Part shown: positions 8,619 to 16,851 of the stretch, in pieces
Layout of the letters: every line of letters starts with the position of its first letter
How positions within the stretch are numbered: the stretch's first letter is position 1
Assembly: GCA_034004685.1 (NCBI GenBank)
Contig: JAVEWG010000002.1
Span: 62,001-126,000, forward strand
Reading direction: 5' to 3'
Length of the DNA: 64,000 nt
Source: JAEUNX01 sp034004685
GTDB lineage: Bacteria > Pseudomonadota > Gammaproteobacteria > Burkholderiales > Rhodocyclaceae
Position numbers and translations under genes: made by a program
The notes under the pieces: generated by a model
What the model saw: only the letters and a program-made list of their open reading frames with translations
Database searches by the model: none
Told to the model about the DNA's origin: nothing

Positions 8619-9419
8619 ATGAATGACGCAGACGTCCTGGTGGAGGCGGTGCTGGCCAGCGGCGTGGTGTTGCCTGCCCCGCCGGGCGGCTTTCTGCGCC
8701 TTCAGGCCGCGGCGGCCAACGAGGATGCCGGCCCCCGGGAACTGGCGGCAGCGGTCAGCACCGATCCGGCCATCACCGGCGCCCTGCTGCGGGTGGCCAA
8801 CTCGCCGGTGTTCCGGCCGCGCAACCCGGTGGGTTCGGTCCAGGAGGCGATCGCCATGCTGGGGCGGACCCGGAGCCTGGCCATCGCCACCAGCACGGCC
8901 TTGCGCGGCCAGAGTGCCGATCTGGACGGGCGGGCCATCGAGGCGATCTGGTCCGCCAGCGCCAGTGCCGCCGAATGCGCCTTCCGGGCCTGCCGCGCCC
9001 TGCCCTGCAAGGCGTTGGCGGATACGGTCTATCTGGCTGCCCTGCTCCAGGATGCCGGGATTGCCGTGCTCCTCAAGCGCAGCCCCAGGTGGGCCCCCCT
9101 GTTCCATGCCAAGGCAAGCCCCGAGAGCCGGGCCCGCCAACTGGACGTCCGGACCGCTTCGGACCATGGAGCGGCCGGCTACCTGGTGGCCCGCAACTGG
9201 CGGCTGCCGACCGAGGTTTGCGAAGCCATCCGGGCCCACCACGACCCTGCCCTGGCCCTCAGGCTGGCCGACGGCCCCCGCCGCATCGCTCTGCTGCTGG
9301 CGGTTGGGCGACGGCTGCGGGATGGGGATTCCCCTGACTGGGCGGACTGGGCCAGACCGGTGGAGGAGGCGTTCGGGCTGGATCCGGAAGCCTTGGCGGC
9401 CCTGGAGGATTCCCGCTAG
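8619..9419 (+). CDS. HDOD domain protein
   Basis: A 266-residue protein with an HDOD domain from about residue 20 to 215. Typical elements are the N-terminal helices with VSTDPAITGALLRVANSPVF, an AIAMLGRTRSLAIATS segment and a helical C-terminus containing AIRAHHDPALA. HDOD domains resemble HD phosphohydrolases but usually lack the metal ligands; they are associated with signalling and nucleotide stress responses. There is no fused receiver, EAL or GGDEF domain. It starts 47 bases after lipA and may be read with it, but no functional link to lipoylation is known. Confidence 0.85.
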   Translation: MNDADVLVEAVLASGVVLPAPPGGFLRLQAAAANEDAGPRELAAAVSTDPAITGALLRVANSPVFRPRNPVGSVQEAIAMLGRTRSLAIATSTALRGQSADLDGRAIEAIWSASASAAECAFRACRALPCKALADTVYLAALLQDAGIAVLLKRSPRWAPLFHAKASPESRARQLDVRTASDHGAAGYLVARNWRLPTEVCEAIRAHHDPALALRLADGPRRIALLLAVGRRLRDGDSPDWADWARPVEEAFGLDPEALAALEDSR

Positions 9420-9607
9420 CCCGGATCTTTCACCAGGTCGCGGGATGATGCTGCAAAGGGGGCCGCCAGCGCCCGCCAAGGCCAGCGAGCCAAAATGGGC
9501 GGACAGTCAATCCAACCAAGACCCTTGATTCAGGCACTTTTTCTCCCTATCCGGGGTCAGTCTGGTGAAATGTCCGGGCTAACGACCCTTGGGGGCGCTG
9601 GATTCCT

Positions 9608-9657
9608 GACGGCTGAGGGTAGGTCCAGGCCGGGATCCCTGTCCGCCCTCAGCCGTC
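9608..9657. repeat. Stem-loop with 12-bp perfect stem before ubiC
   Basis: GACGGCTGAGGG (9608-9619) pairs perfectly with CCCTCAGCCGTC (9646-9657) around a 26-base loop. It lies in the 288-base non-coding gap between the HDOD gene and ubiC (9420-9707). No T-run follows on either strand, so it may be a REP-type hairpin or a leader structure of ubiC. Nothing else with clear structure was seen in the gap. Confidence 0.6.
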
Positions 9658-9707
9658 TGCGCCAGACCGGTTAAACTGCTGCTCGCCCGAGCTCCCTTGC
9701 ATCCATC

Positions 9708-10268
9708 GTGATTCCTGATTTCCGGCCCGATTCCTGGCTTCTTCGCCCGTCCCGCGTCACCGTACCGGTTCCCCTGCGACCCTGGCTCACCGACCCGGCC
9801 TCCCTGACCGCCCGTATCCGGGCCCGATGCGGGCGTTTTTCGGTGCGGGTGCTGGGGCAGCGGCTGGCGCCGGTCCAGCGGGACGAGGCGGCGGTGCTGG
9901 GCTTGCGGTCGGGAGCGCTGGCCTGGTTGCGGGAAGTGGTGCTGGAGGCCGACGGGGTGGCGGTGGTGTACGCCCGCTCGGTGATGCCCCGGCCCAACCT
10001 GCGGGGCCCCTGGAATCTGTTCACCGGGCTGGGCAGCCGGCCCCTGGGGGCGGCCCTCTTCGCCGATCCGCGGATCAGCCGCCAGCCCCTCCACGTGGCC
10101 TGGCTGGATGGCCGCGACCGGCGCTATCATCTGGCCGCCCGCATCGCGCCCCCCCGGGGGCGCGGCCTGTGGGCGCGGCGCTCGGTGTTCCTGCTGGGGG
10201 GGCGGGCGCTCCTGGTGTGCGAGGTGTTTCTCCCCGGCATCCTGGATCTGCCCCATGACCCTCTCTGA
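9708..10268 (+). CDS. ubiC: Chorismate pyruvate-lyase UbiC
   Basis: A 186-residue protein, the size of UbiC, which makes 4-hydroxybenzoate from chorismate as the first committed step of ubiquinone synthesis. Recognisable features are LREVVLEADG and YARSVMPR in the middle and the C-terminal LLVCEVFLPG, where the family has its catalytic glutamate. The start is GTG. The 3' end overlaps ubiA by 14 bases, and UbiA consumes the product of this enzyme, which strongly supports the call. Confidence 0.93.
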   Translation: MIPDFRPDSWLLRPSRVTVPVPLRPWLTDPASLTARIRARCGRFSVRVLGQRLAPVQRDEAAVLGLRSGALAWLREVVLEADGVAVVYARSVMPRPNLRGPWNLFTGLGSRPLGAALFADPRISRQPLHVAWLDGRDRRYHLAARIAPPRGRGLWARRSVFLLGGRALLVCEVFLPGILDLPHDPL

Positions 10269-11142
10269 GCGCCTGTCCCACTATGAACGGCTGATGCGGC
10301 TGGACAAGCCCATCGGTATCCTGCTGCTGCTGTGGCCCACCCTGTGGGCCCTGTGGATCGCCGGCGACGGCCAGCCTTCGCCCTTCATCGTGTGGATCTT
10401 CGTGCTGGGCACGGTGCTGATGCGCTCGGCCGGCTGTGTGATCAACGACTACGCCGACCGCAATTTCGACGGCCAGGTGGAGCGCACCCGGCACCGGCCC
10501 CTGGCCACCGGGGTGGTGAGTACCCGGGAGGCCCTGAGCCTGGCGGCGGGATTGTCCGTGGCGGCCTTCGTGCTGATCCTGCCCCTGCATCGCCTGGTGC
10601 TGTGGTTGTCCCTGCCGGCCCTGTTCCTGGCGGCGAGCTACCCCTTCACCAAGCGCTTTTTCGCCATTCCCCAAGCTTACCTGGGGATAGCCTTCGGCTT
10701 TGGCATTCCCATGGCCTTTGCCGCCCTGGAATACGCCGTGCCCCCCATCGCCTGGGGGATGCTTGCCGCCAATGTGTGCTGGGCGGTGGCCTACGACACG
10801 GAGTACGCCATGGTGGATCGGCCGGATGATCTCAAGATCGGCATCAAGACTTCGGCCATAAGCTTCGGGCGCTTCGACGTGGTGGCCGTGATGCTGTGCT
10901 ATGGCGCCTTCCTGAGCCTGATGGCCGGGGTGGGGGTGGCGGCCGGGCGGGGTGGCTTTTACTTTGGTGGCCTGGCGGTTGCGGCGGGCATCGCCGGCTA
11001 TCACTTCACCCTGATCCGCCACCGGGAGCGGGCTGCCTGCTTCCGTGCTTTTCTCCATAACAACTGGGTAGGCGGCACGGTGTTCGCCGGGCTGGCGTTG
11101 GATTACTGGGTCTATCCCATGATGACCGGCGCTGCCCCCTGA
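10255..11142 (+). CDS. ubiA: 4-hydroxybenzoate octaprenyltransferase UbiA
   Basis: A 295-residue integral membrane prenyltransferase that attaches the polyprenyl tail to 4-hydroxybenzoate. Both Asp-rich Mg-diphosphate motifs are visible: NDYADRNFDGQVERTR near residue 65 and DTEYAMVDRPDDLKIG near residue 180. Several hydrophobic helices follow. The frame is open further upstream, but the ATG at 10255 matches the family N-terminus (RLSHYERLMRLDKPIG) and the earlier sequence is Cys/Gly-rich nonsense overlapping ubiC. Confidence 0.96.
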   Translation: MTLSERLSHYERLMRLDKPIGILLLLWPTLWALWIAGDGQPSPFIVWIFVLGTVLMRSAGCVINDYADRNFDGQVERTRHRPLATGVVSTREALSLAAGLSVAAFVLILPLHRLVLWLSLPALFLAASYPFTKRFFAIPQAYLGIAFGFGIPMAFAALEYAVPPIAWGMLAANVCWAVAYDTEYAMVDRPDDLKIGIKTSAISFGRFDVVAVMLCYGAFLSLMAGVGVAAGRGGFYFGGLAVAAGIAGYHFTLIRHRERAACFRAFLHNNWVGGTVFAGLALDYWVYPMMTGAAP

Positions 11143-11153
11143 ACCCCACACAA

Positions 11154-11169
11154 TGTCGTGAATCCGACA
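11154..11169. promoter_or_regulatory. Inverted repeat, possible activator site
   Basis: TGTCG (11154-11158) and CGACA (11165-11169) form an inverted repeat with a 6-base centre, about 70-80 bases upstream of the sigma-54-type promoter. The position is compatible with a binding site for a bacterial enhancer-binding protein. This is inference only; one copy of a 5-base half-site can occur by chance. Confidence 0.3.
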
Positions 11170-11234
11170 AGCCATCGTCGCCGGGTGGCGGCGGCAAAGC
11201 CAGCAAGGCCGGGGCCTGCGCCCGGCTCGCGGGA

Positions 11235-11253
11235 TTGGCACGCCATCTGCTGA
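11235..11253 (+). promoter_or_regulatory. Sigma-54 (-24/-12) promoter
   Basis: TTGGCACGCCATCTGCTGA fits the RpoN consensus TGGCAC-N5-TTGC closely: GG at 11237-11238 and GC at 11249-11250 are separated by exactly ten bases. It lies 64 bases before the ATG of the 186-residue unknown gene, in a 174-base gap after ubiA. Confidence 0.7.
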
Positions 11254-11316
11254 AGGACTCCCGACCCGCGTCCCGTCTCTGGTGCGCGCCAGTTTCAATC
11301 GTTCCGGGAGAACCCC

Positions 11317-11877
11317 ATGTTGCTGAAAGACTACGAGCAAGTCGGCCATTACTTGAACATCAACTTCATCGAGCCCGCTGGCCCCGGGCTGTTCGCCTAC
11401 CGGGGGGACATGGTGCTGGTGGAGGGCGAGGTGGCCGATGCCTCCGGCCGACGCAAGCCGCCCTCATCCTGGGTCCGCCAGGCAGTGCTCCTGGCCGATG
11501 AGTGCAAGCTCAGGTTTGTCGCCGCTTTCCTGGATGACCTGGCCAAGCTGGAGGTGTTCATCCAGCGCTACGCCAGGGATTTTGCCCCGGACATGCAGGC
11601 GATCCTGTTTGTGGCCAACATTCCGACCCCCCTGGTGGTGAGGGAGGCCGACGTGGCCTTTCAGCTGATTCCCCTGCTCGATGGCATGGTGTGGAACGAA
11701 TTGCTGGATCTGGCGGCCCTGGAAAAGGGTGACCTCAAGGGTCAGTCCAGTGGCGAGAAGGTGGCCACGGTGGCCAAGGCCCTGGCGACTTACAAGTCCA
11801 AGGGTGAGGGCCTGTCCCTAGCTGAAGCCCTGACCCGCACCATCGAGGTGGTGCTGGAATCCCGGGGCGCGGTCTAG
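11317..11877 (+). CDS. Hypothetical protein (186 aa) behind an RpoN-type promoter
   Basis: I do not recognise this family. The protein is soluble-looking, acidic, without signal peptide or membrane segment. It begins MLLKDYEQVGHYL, has an alpha/beta central part with a hydrophobic strand (about residues 92-110, QAILFVANIPTPLVV) and ends in a Lys-rich helix region. A GGGAG ribosome site precedes the ATG, and a strong -24/-12 promoter lies upstream, suggesting control by RpoN with an enhancer-binding protein. The TAG stop sits in a CTAG that marks the edge of a degenerate copy of the MITE found at 59 kb. Confidence 0.75.
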   Translation: MLLKDYEQVGHYLNINFIEPAGPGLFAYRGDMVLVEGEVADASGRRKPPSSWVRQAVLLADECKLRFVAAFLDDLAKLEVFIQRYARDFAPDMQAILFVANIPTPLVVREADVAFQLIPLLDGMVWNELLDLAALEKGDLKGQSSGEKVATVAKALATYKSKGEGLSLAEALTRTIEVVLESRGAV

Positions 11878-11945
11878 GGTCGGTTGACCCTGGGTCCGGT
11901 GGTCGCGTCGAGCCCGAATGCTTCCGGTGCAAGGCGCGTGGGTGA
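11874..11945. repeat. Degenerate one-ended remnant of a MITE-like repeat
   Basis: Bases 11902-11937 match the inner left arm of the intact element at 59058-59331 (near 59086-59121) with five mismatches in 36, the same strand and the same spacing to a CTAG boundary (11874-11877). The terminal inverted repeat itself is not conserved here and no right arm was found, so this looks like an old decayed copy. It lies directly after, and touches, the stop of the preceding gene. Confidence 0.5.
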
Positions 11946-11984
11946 CGGACTCCGCGGAAGGGAGGCTGGAATTGTCCTGGCGGC

Positions 11985-12013
11985 TTGATCGTCAGGGCTT
12001 TGAAAGCTAGGCT
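11985..12013 (+). promoter_or_regulatory. Weak sigma-70 promoter candidate for the 68-aa gene
   Basis: TTGATC and TAGGCT are separated by 17 bases, 59 bases before the ATG at 12073. The -10 box is poor, so this is only a candidate. Confidence 0.3.
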
Positions 12014-12072
12014 GAGGCACTGTTTTTCGAGGCAATGGTTGCCTGGCCTTCTTTCCGCGGGAGTTTCCCATC

Positions 12073-12279
12073 ATGAGCATTTCCGCTGTTTCATCCAACG
12101 CCGCCAGCGCGCTCCAGGCGGTCATTCAAGGCGCTCCCCCCAAGGAGGCCACCGAGGTTCGTGAAAACGACGGGGATCGGGACGATCTGCAAGCCGCCCA
12201 GGCTGCCAAACCGCCCCAGGGCCCGACGGTCAACCTGAGCGGCCAGGTGGTCGGCCAGGTCATCAACACCCAAGCCTGA
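12073..12279 (+). CDS. Small hypothetical protein (68 aa)
   Basis: A 68-residue hydrophilic protein without signal peptide. The N-terminus is Ser/Ala-rich (SISAVSSNAASALQAVIQ), the middle is acidic and highly charged, and the C-terminus has a conserved-looking VNLSGQVVGQVINTQA tail. I recall similar small proteins ending in GQ-x(3)-G-x-x-INT in Betaproteobacteria, but no function is known. A GGGAG site lies nine bases before the ATG, and the gene stands alone between other transcripts, which supports a real small gene. Confidence 0.6.
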   Translation: MSISAVSSNAASALQAVIQGAPPKEATEVRENDGDRDDLQAAQAAKPPQGPTVNLSGQVVGQVINTQA

Positions 12280-12368
12280 GGGCGCTTGCCGGGCGGCGTT
12301 GCGCGGAGCGTGCGGGGTCGGGCGGGATTCGGGATAATCCGCCCGGTCAGGACGAACCCGAGCCCTCC

Positions 12369-13850
12369 ATGCCCTATGCCGATCTGCGTGACTTCATCGC
12401 TCAACTCGAAGCCCGGGGTGAGCTCAAGCGCATCTCCGTCCCGGTGGACACCCACCTGGAAATGACCGAGATCGCCGACCGGGTGCTGCGGGCCGGCGGA
12501 CCGGCCCTGCTCTTCGAACGGCCCACCACCCGGGGTGTGCCCCAGTCCATGCCGGTGCTGGCCAACCTCTTTGGCACCCCCCAGCGGGTGGCCTTCGGCA
12601 TGGGGGAAGACGCTGATTGGCAGGGCGCCCTGCGGGAAGTGGGCCGGGTCCTGGCCTACCTCAAGGAGCCCGAGCCCCCCAAGGGCTTCAAGGATGCCTG
12701 GGGCAAGCTGCCGCTCCTCAAGCAGGTGTTCCACATGGCCCCCAGGCGGGTCTCTTCGGCGCCCTGCCAGGAGCAGGTGTGGGAGGGGCGGGACGTGGAT
12801 CTGGCGCGGCTCCCCATCCAGCACTGCTGGCCCGGGGATGTGGCGCCGCTGATCACCTGGGGCCTGGTGGTGACCCGGGGGCCCCACAAGAAACGTCAGA
12901 ATCTGGGGATCTACCGCCAGCAGGTGATCGGTCCCGACAAGGTGATCATGCGCTGGCTGGCCCACCGGGGCGGCGCCCTGGATTTCCGGGAGCACTGCCA
13001 GGCCAAGCCCGGCGAGCCCTTCCCGGTGGCGGTGGTGCTGGGCTGCGACCCGGCCACCATCCTGGGGGCGGTGACGCCGGTGCCGGACACCCTTTCCGAA
13101 TACCAGTTCGCCGGCCTGCTGCGGGGCGGGCGCACCGAGCTGACCCAGTGTCTGGGCAGCGATCTGGAAGTGCCGGCCCGGGCCGAGATCGTTCTGGAGG
13201 GGGTGATCCACCCTGGCGAAACGGCGTTGGAGGGCCCCTACGGCGACCACACCGGCTATTACAACGAGCAGGCGGAATTTCCGGTGTTCACGGTCGAGCG
13301 CATCACCCTGCGCAAGAACCCCATCTACCACTCCACCTACACCGGCAAGCCCCCCGACGAGCCGGCCATGCTGGGGGTGGCGCTGAACGAAGTCTTCGTG
13401 CCCATCCTCCAGAAGCAGTTTCCGGAGATCGTGGATTTCTACCTGCCGCCGGAGGGTTGCTCCTACCGGCTGGCGGTGGTGAGCATCAACAAGCAGTATC
13501 CCGGTCACGCCAAACGGGTGATGTTCGGGATCTGGAGCTTCCTGCGCCAGTTCATGTACACCAAGACCATCATCGTGGTGGATGAGGACGTGGACATCCG
13601 GGACTGGAAGGAGGTGATCTGGGCGCTCACCACCCGCATGGACGCCATCCGGGACACCACCCTGGTGGACGGCACGCCGATCGATTACCTGGATTTCGCC
13701 AGCCCGGTGGCCGGTCTGGGCGCCAAGATGGGCCTGGACGCCACCAACAAATGGCCCGGCGAAACCAGCCGGGAATGGGGTCGCCCCATCGTCATGGACG
13801 AGGTGGTCAAGCAGCGAGTGGATACACTATGGGATCAACTCGGTCTGTAA
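12369..13850 (+). CDS. ubiD: 4-hydroxy-3-polyprenylbenzoate decarboxylase UbiD
   Basis: A 493-residue prenylated-FMN-dependent decarboxylase, full length for the UbiD family. It acts after UbiA in ubiquinone synthesis by removing the ring carboxylate. Recognisable parts are the N-terminal MPYADLRDFIAQLEARGEL, the central ARLPIQHCWPGDVAPLITWG, the EGPYGDHTGYYN active-site region and the C-terminal DATNKWPGE. UbiX, which makes the prFMN cofactor, is not in this window. Gap 12280-12368 contains a possible GATAAT -10 but no gene. Confidence 0.95.
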   Translation: MPYADLRDFIAQLEARGELKRISVPVDTHLEMTEIADRVLRAGGPALLFERPTTRGVPQSMPVLANLFGTPQRVAFGMGEDADWQGALREVGRVLAYLKEPEPPKGFKDAWGKLPLLKQVFHMAPRRVSSAPCQEQVWEGRDVDLARLPIQHCWPGDVAPLITWGLVVTRGPHKKRQNLGIYRQQVIGPDKVIMRWLAHRGGALDFREHCQAKPGEPFPVAVVLGCDPATILGAVTPVPDTLSEYQFAGLLRGGRTELTQCLGSDLEVPARAEIVLEGVIHPGETALEGPYGDHTGYYNEQAEFPVFTVERITLRKNPIYHSTYTGKPPDEPAMLGVALNEVFVPILQKQFPEIVDFYLPPEGCSYRLAVVSINKQYPGHAKRVMFGIWSFLRQFMYTKTIIVVDEDVDIRDWKEVIWALTTRMDAIRDTTLVDGTPIDYLDFASPVAGLGAKMGLDATNKWPGETSREWGRPIVMDEVVKQRVDTLWDQLGL

Positions 13851-13866
13851 CCCCAGGAGCCGCCCC

Positions 13867-14286
13867 ATGTCCCAGCCGCAAATCCTCGACCCCGTCCCAG
13901 CCGCCCCCCAGGGCGACGGGCTGCTGACCCTCACCCACGTGATCTACGCCCTCCACGCCTTCGCGGTGCTCTCCGGGGTGCTCACCTCCGCCAGCGTGGT
14001 GGGCAGCTTCGTCTCCGGCCTGCCTTCCATCGTGGCAGTGGTGCTCAACTATCTGAAGCGCGGCGAGGCGCGGGGAAGCTGGTTGGAGAGCCACTTCCGC
14101 TGGCAGATCCGCACCTTCTGGTTCGCCCTGCTGTGGATCCTGGTGGCCGTCGCCCTGGCCTTTACCCTGGTGGGCTTGCCGGTGGCGTTTGTCCTGATCC
14201 TGGGCTCAGGCCTGTGGGTGATCTATCGGGTGATGCGGGGCTGGCTGGCCCTCAAGGATCGCCAGCCCATGCCCGTGCCGGCCTGA
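13867..14286 (+). CDS. DUF4870-type membrane protein
   Basis: A 139-residue protein with three hydrophobic segments (about residues 24-45, 52-66 and 83-115) and a short cytoplasmic tail. The layout and the WLESHFRWQIRTFWFALLW motif fit the DUF4870/TM2-related small membrane protein group, of unknown role. It begins 16 bases after ubiD and is followed by sfsA after ten bases, so the three may be co-transcribed. Confidence 0.75.
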   Translation: MSQPQILDPVPAAPQGDGLLTLTHVIYALHAFAVLSGVLTSASVVGSFVSGLPSIVAVVLNYLKRGEARGSWLESHFRWQIRTFWFALLWILVAVALAFTLVGLPVAFVLILGSGLWVIYRVMRGWLALKDRQPMPVPA

Positions 14287-14296
14287 TCCGTCCGGG

Positions 14297-14998
14297 ATGC
14301 GCTTGCCGCCCCTCACCGAGGGCCGCCTGATCCGCCGTTACCAGCGCTTCCTCACCGAGGTGGAACTGGCTGATGGCGCCCGGGTCACCGCCCACTGCCC
14401 CAACACCGGTTCCATGCTGGGCTGCAAGGCGCCCGGTAGCCGGGTGTGGCTCTCCGCCGCCAGCAACCCGGCCCGCAAGCTGGCGTGGACCTGGGAGTTG
14501 GTGGAGGCGTTGCCGGGGGTGCCGGTGGGGCTCCACACCGGCCGCAGCAACGCCCTGGTGCGGGAGGCCGTCGAGGCCGGTTTCCCTGCCGCCCTGGCCG
14601 GCTATGCCGCCATCAGGGGGGAGGTGCCCTATGGTGAGGGTAGCCGCATCGATCTCCTCCTGACCGCGCCTGATCGCCCGCCCTGCTATGTGGAGGTGAA
14701 GAACGTCACCGCCGCCGAGGGGGGCGTGGCCCTGTTCCCCGACGCGGTGACCGTCCGGGGCGCCAAGCATCTGGATGAGATGGCGGCCCAGGTGGCGGCC
14801 GGGCACCGGGCCGTGCTGGTGTTCTGCGTGCAGCGGGACGACGTGACCGAGGTGCGCCCGGCCGATGCCATCGATCCCCATTACGGTCGACGCCTGCGGG
14901 CGGCCCTGGCCGCCGGGGTGGAGGTGCTGGCCCTGGGGGCGCGGGTGACTGTGGAGGAAATCCGGCTGGAGCAGGTATTGCCGGTGGTGTGCCCGTGA
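14297..14998 (+). CDS. sfsA: Sugar fermentation stimulation protein SfsA
   Basis: A 233-residue SfsA homologue. Family features are the N-terminal basic segment, HCPNTGSMLG (residues 34-43), YVEVKNVT (a PD-(D/E)xK nuclease-like EVK core near 131-138) and the C-terminal YGRRLRAAL. In E. coli SfsA was linked to maltose metabolism and has nucleic-acid binding; the biochemical role is unsettled. Start ATG lies ten bases after the DUF4870 gene. Confidence 0.92.
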   Translation: MRLPPLTEGRLIRRYQRFLTEVELADGARVTAHCPNTGSMLGCKAPGSRVWLSAASNPARKLAWTWELVEALPGVPVGLHTGRSNALVREAVEAGFPAALAGYAAIRGEVPYGEGSRIDLLLTAPDRPPCYVEVKNVTAAEGGVALFPDAVTVRGAKHLDEMAAQVAAGHRAVLVFCVQRDDVTEVRPADAIDPHYGRRLRAALAAGVEVLALGARVTVEEIRLEQVLPVVCP

Positions 14999-15006
14999 CC
15001 AAATTG

Positions 15007-15034
15007 GCACTGACCCATGGGCCAGTCGGTGCCT
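15007..15034 (+). terminator. Hairpin after sfsA
   Basis: GGCACTGAC (15007-15015) pairs with GTCGGTGCC (15026-15034) with one G-U pair. No T-run follows, so an intrinsic terminator is only possible. Confidence 0.35.
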
Positions 15035-15085
15035 CGGCTTGGGTACCCTCCCGGGGATCGGGCGGCCCGGCTATGATCTCCACCC

Positions 15086-16420
15086 ATGACCCTCGACGAC
15101 GCCGTCCTTCAGCGTAAAACCGCCCTCCTGTACCGCAACGTTCTTGTCGGACAGGCCGCCAGCGCCGCCAATGCCGCCCTGCTTGCCGGGCTGATGAGTG
15201 GCCTGTTCCACATTCATCTGGCTGTCTGGTGGCTGCTCTTGGCCGTCATGGTGGCAGGTGGGCGTTGCCTGCTGGCCTTCGCCCGGCGGCGGGACGGGGC
15301 GCACGCCGCGCGGGCGGCAATATGGCGCAGGCGCTATCTGCTGGCCGTCCTGGCCTCGGGGGTGACCTGGGGGCTGGCGGCGGTGTTGTTCATGGGGGGG
15401 CGGGACGATACGCCCCAGTTGTTCACGGTTTTTCTCCTGTCGGGCATGGTGGCGGGCGCGGTTCCCATGCTGGCGCCGGTGAAGGGGGCGTTCGAGATCT
15501 TCGCGGTGCCGGTGGTTGTTCCGGTGGCCGTGATTGCCTTGTCCCAGTACTCCTCGGTCCTGCATCTGATGCTGGGGGTCATGGCGCTCCTGTTCCTGGG
15601 GGCGGTTCTTGGGAGCGCCCGCTATCTGCACGACACCCTGGATGGCGCCATACGTCTGGAGTTGGGCAAGGATGAGCTGCTGGTGAGCCTGGAGCAGGCG
15701 CGCCGCCAGGCCGAGGCCGCCTCCCAGGCCAAGAGCCAGTTTCTCGCCAATATGAGCCACGAACTGCGCACGCCGATGAACGGGGTGCTGGGCATGGCCG
15801 ACCTGCTGGCCTACAGCAAGCTCGATGAGGAGCAGCAGGAGTACGTTCGGGTCATCCAGGGGTCTGGCCGGAGCATGATGGAGACCATCGAGGCCATTCT
15901 CGACCTGGCCAACATCGATGCGGGGCGGGTGGTCCTCAATTGCGCCCCCCTGAGTTTGTCGGAGCTGGTGCAGGGTTTGCGCCAGTCAGCCCTGCCCCGG
16001 GCGTCCGCCAAGGGCTTGCAGCTGACTTGCGAGGTTTCCGCTGCCGTTCCGGAGGTCCTGCTGGGGGACGAAGCGCGCCTGCGCCAGGCGTTGGCCAATT
16101 TGCTGGATAACGGGATCAAGTTCACTGATCGGGGTTATGTGCGCCTGCGGGCAGAGCTGCTGAAGCTGGCGGATGGGGCGGCGGAGCTGGCCTTCTCGGT
16201 GGAGGACAGCGGGATTGGCATTCCTCCGGACAAGCTGGGGGCGATCTTCGAGGACTTCAATCAGGCGGACAATTCGGTGACCCGCAAATACGGGGGTACC
16301 GGCCTGGGCTTGTCCATCGCCCGGCGCTTGGTGGCCATGATGGGGGGCGCCCTGACGGCCACCAGTCAGGTGGGAGGGGGGAGCCGGTTTGTTTTTGTCG
16401 CGGCCTTTAAACTGAACTGA
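15086..16420 (+). CDS. Membrane-bound sensor histidine kinase
   Basis: A 444-residue protein. Residues 20-190 contain about six hydrophobic segments and no recognisable periplasmic sensor or PAS domain. A HisKA domain follows with the phosphorylated H225 in SHELRTPMNGVLGMADLL, then the ATPase domain with N-box ANLLDNGIKF, G1 VEDSGIGIPP and G2 GGTGLGLSIARRL. The HisKA motif is of the hybrid-kinase type, but no receiver domain is attached. No response regulator gene lies beside it, so its partner is elsewhere. It is convergent with infA. Confidence 0.9.
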   Translation: MTLDDAVLQRKTALLYRNVLVGQAASAANAALLAGLMSGLFHIHLAVWWLLLAVMVAGGRCLLAFARRRDGAHAARAAIWRRRYLLAVLASGVTWGLAAVLFMGGRDDTPQLFTVFLLSGMVAGAVPMLAPVKGAFEIFAVPVVVPVAVIALSQYSSVLHLMLGVMALLFLGAVLGSARYLHDTLDGAIRLELGKDELLVSLEQARRQAEAASQAKSQFLANMSHELRTPMNGVLGMADLLAYSKLDEEQQEYVRVIQGSGRSMMETIEAILDLANIDAGRVVLNCAPLSLSELVQGLRQSALPRASAKGLQLTCEVSAAVPEVLLGDEARLRQALANLLDNGIKFTDRGYVRLRAELLKLADGAAELAFSVEDSGIGIPPDKLGAIFEDFNQADNSVTRKYGGTGLGLSIARRLVAMMGGALTATSQVGGGSRFVFVAAFKLN

Positions 16421-16422
16421 GC

Positions 16423-16440
16423 GCGGGCGTGTCCGCCCGC
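16423..16440. terminator. Hairpin between convergent kinase and infA genes
   Basis: GCGGGCG and CGCCCGC form a perfect 7-bp stem with a 4-base loop, filling the 23-base gap between the two stop codons. No clear T-run on either side. Confidence 0.5.
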
Positions 16441-16443
16441 CGC

Positions 16444-16713
16444 TCAGCGACGCCGGTTGTTGTGGGTGGGCGCGGGCGCGCCGTCAGGCCGGCCGGGCAG
16501 ATGGCGGAAGGTGATGCGGCCCTTGGTCAGGTCGTAGGGTGACATTTCCAGGGAGACATTGTCGCCGGCGATGATGCGGATATGGTGCTTGCGCATCTTG
16601 CCGCCAGAGTAAGCGATCAAAGTGTGACCATTATCCAGGGTGACGCGGTATCGACCGTCAGGCAACACTTCATTGACGGTGCCTTGCATCTCGATCAGTT
16701 CTTCCTTGGCCAT
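16444..16713 (-). CDS. infA: Translation initiation factor IF-1, extended paralogue
   Basis: An 89-residue S1-fold protein. Residues 1-72 match IF-1 (AKEELIEMQGTVNEVLPDG, GHTLIAYSGGKMRKHHIRI, SPYDLTKGRI), which binds the 30S A site during initiation. The usual length is about 72; here a 17-residue Pro/Arg/Asn-rich tail ending in RRR is added. Betaproteobacteria often carry a second, stand-alone infA outside the ribosomal protein operon, and this fits that type. The start at 16713 has an AGGAG site; an upstream in-frame ATG lacks one. Confidence 0.92.
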   Translation of the reverse strand: MAKEELIEMQGTVNEVLPDGRYRVTLDNGHTLIAYSGGKMRKHHIRIIAGDNVSLEMSPYDLTKGRITFRHLPGRPDGAPAPTHNNRRR

Positions 16714-16851
16714 GCTTGGGCTCCTTCTCGTCATGCGCCCTGAACTGGAGCACCCCAGGAATCAGCATGGGGGTGCGATTGGTCGCGATGTGGCGCGTCA
16801 AGCGACCAGACCGAGCGGCGTCTGCCAGGTTGGAACGTCCTGCCTCGGGCT

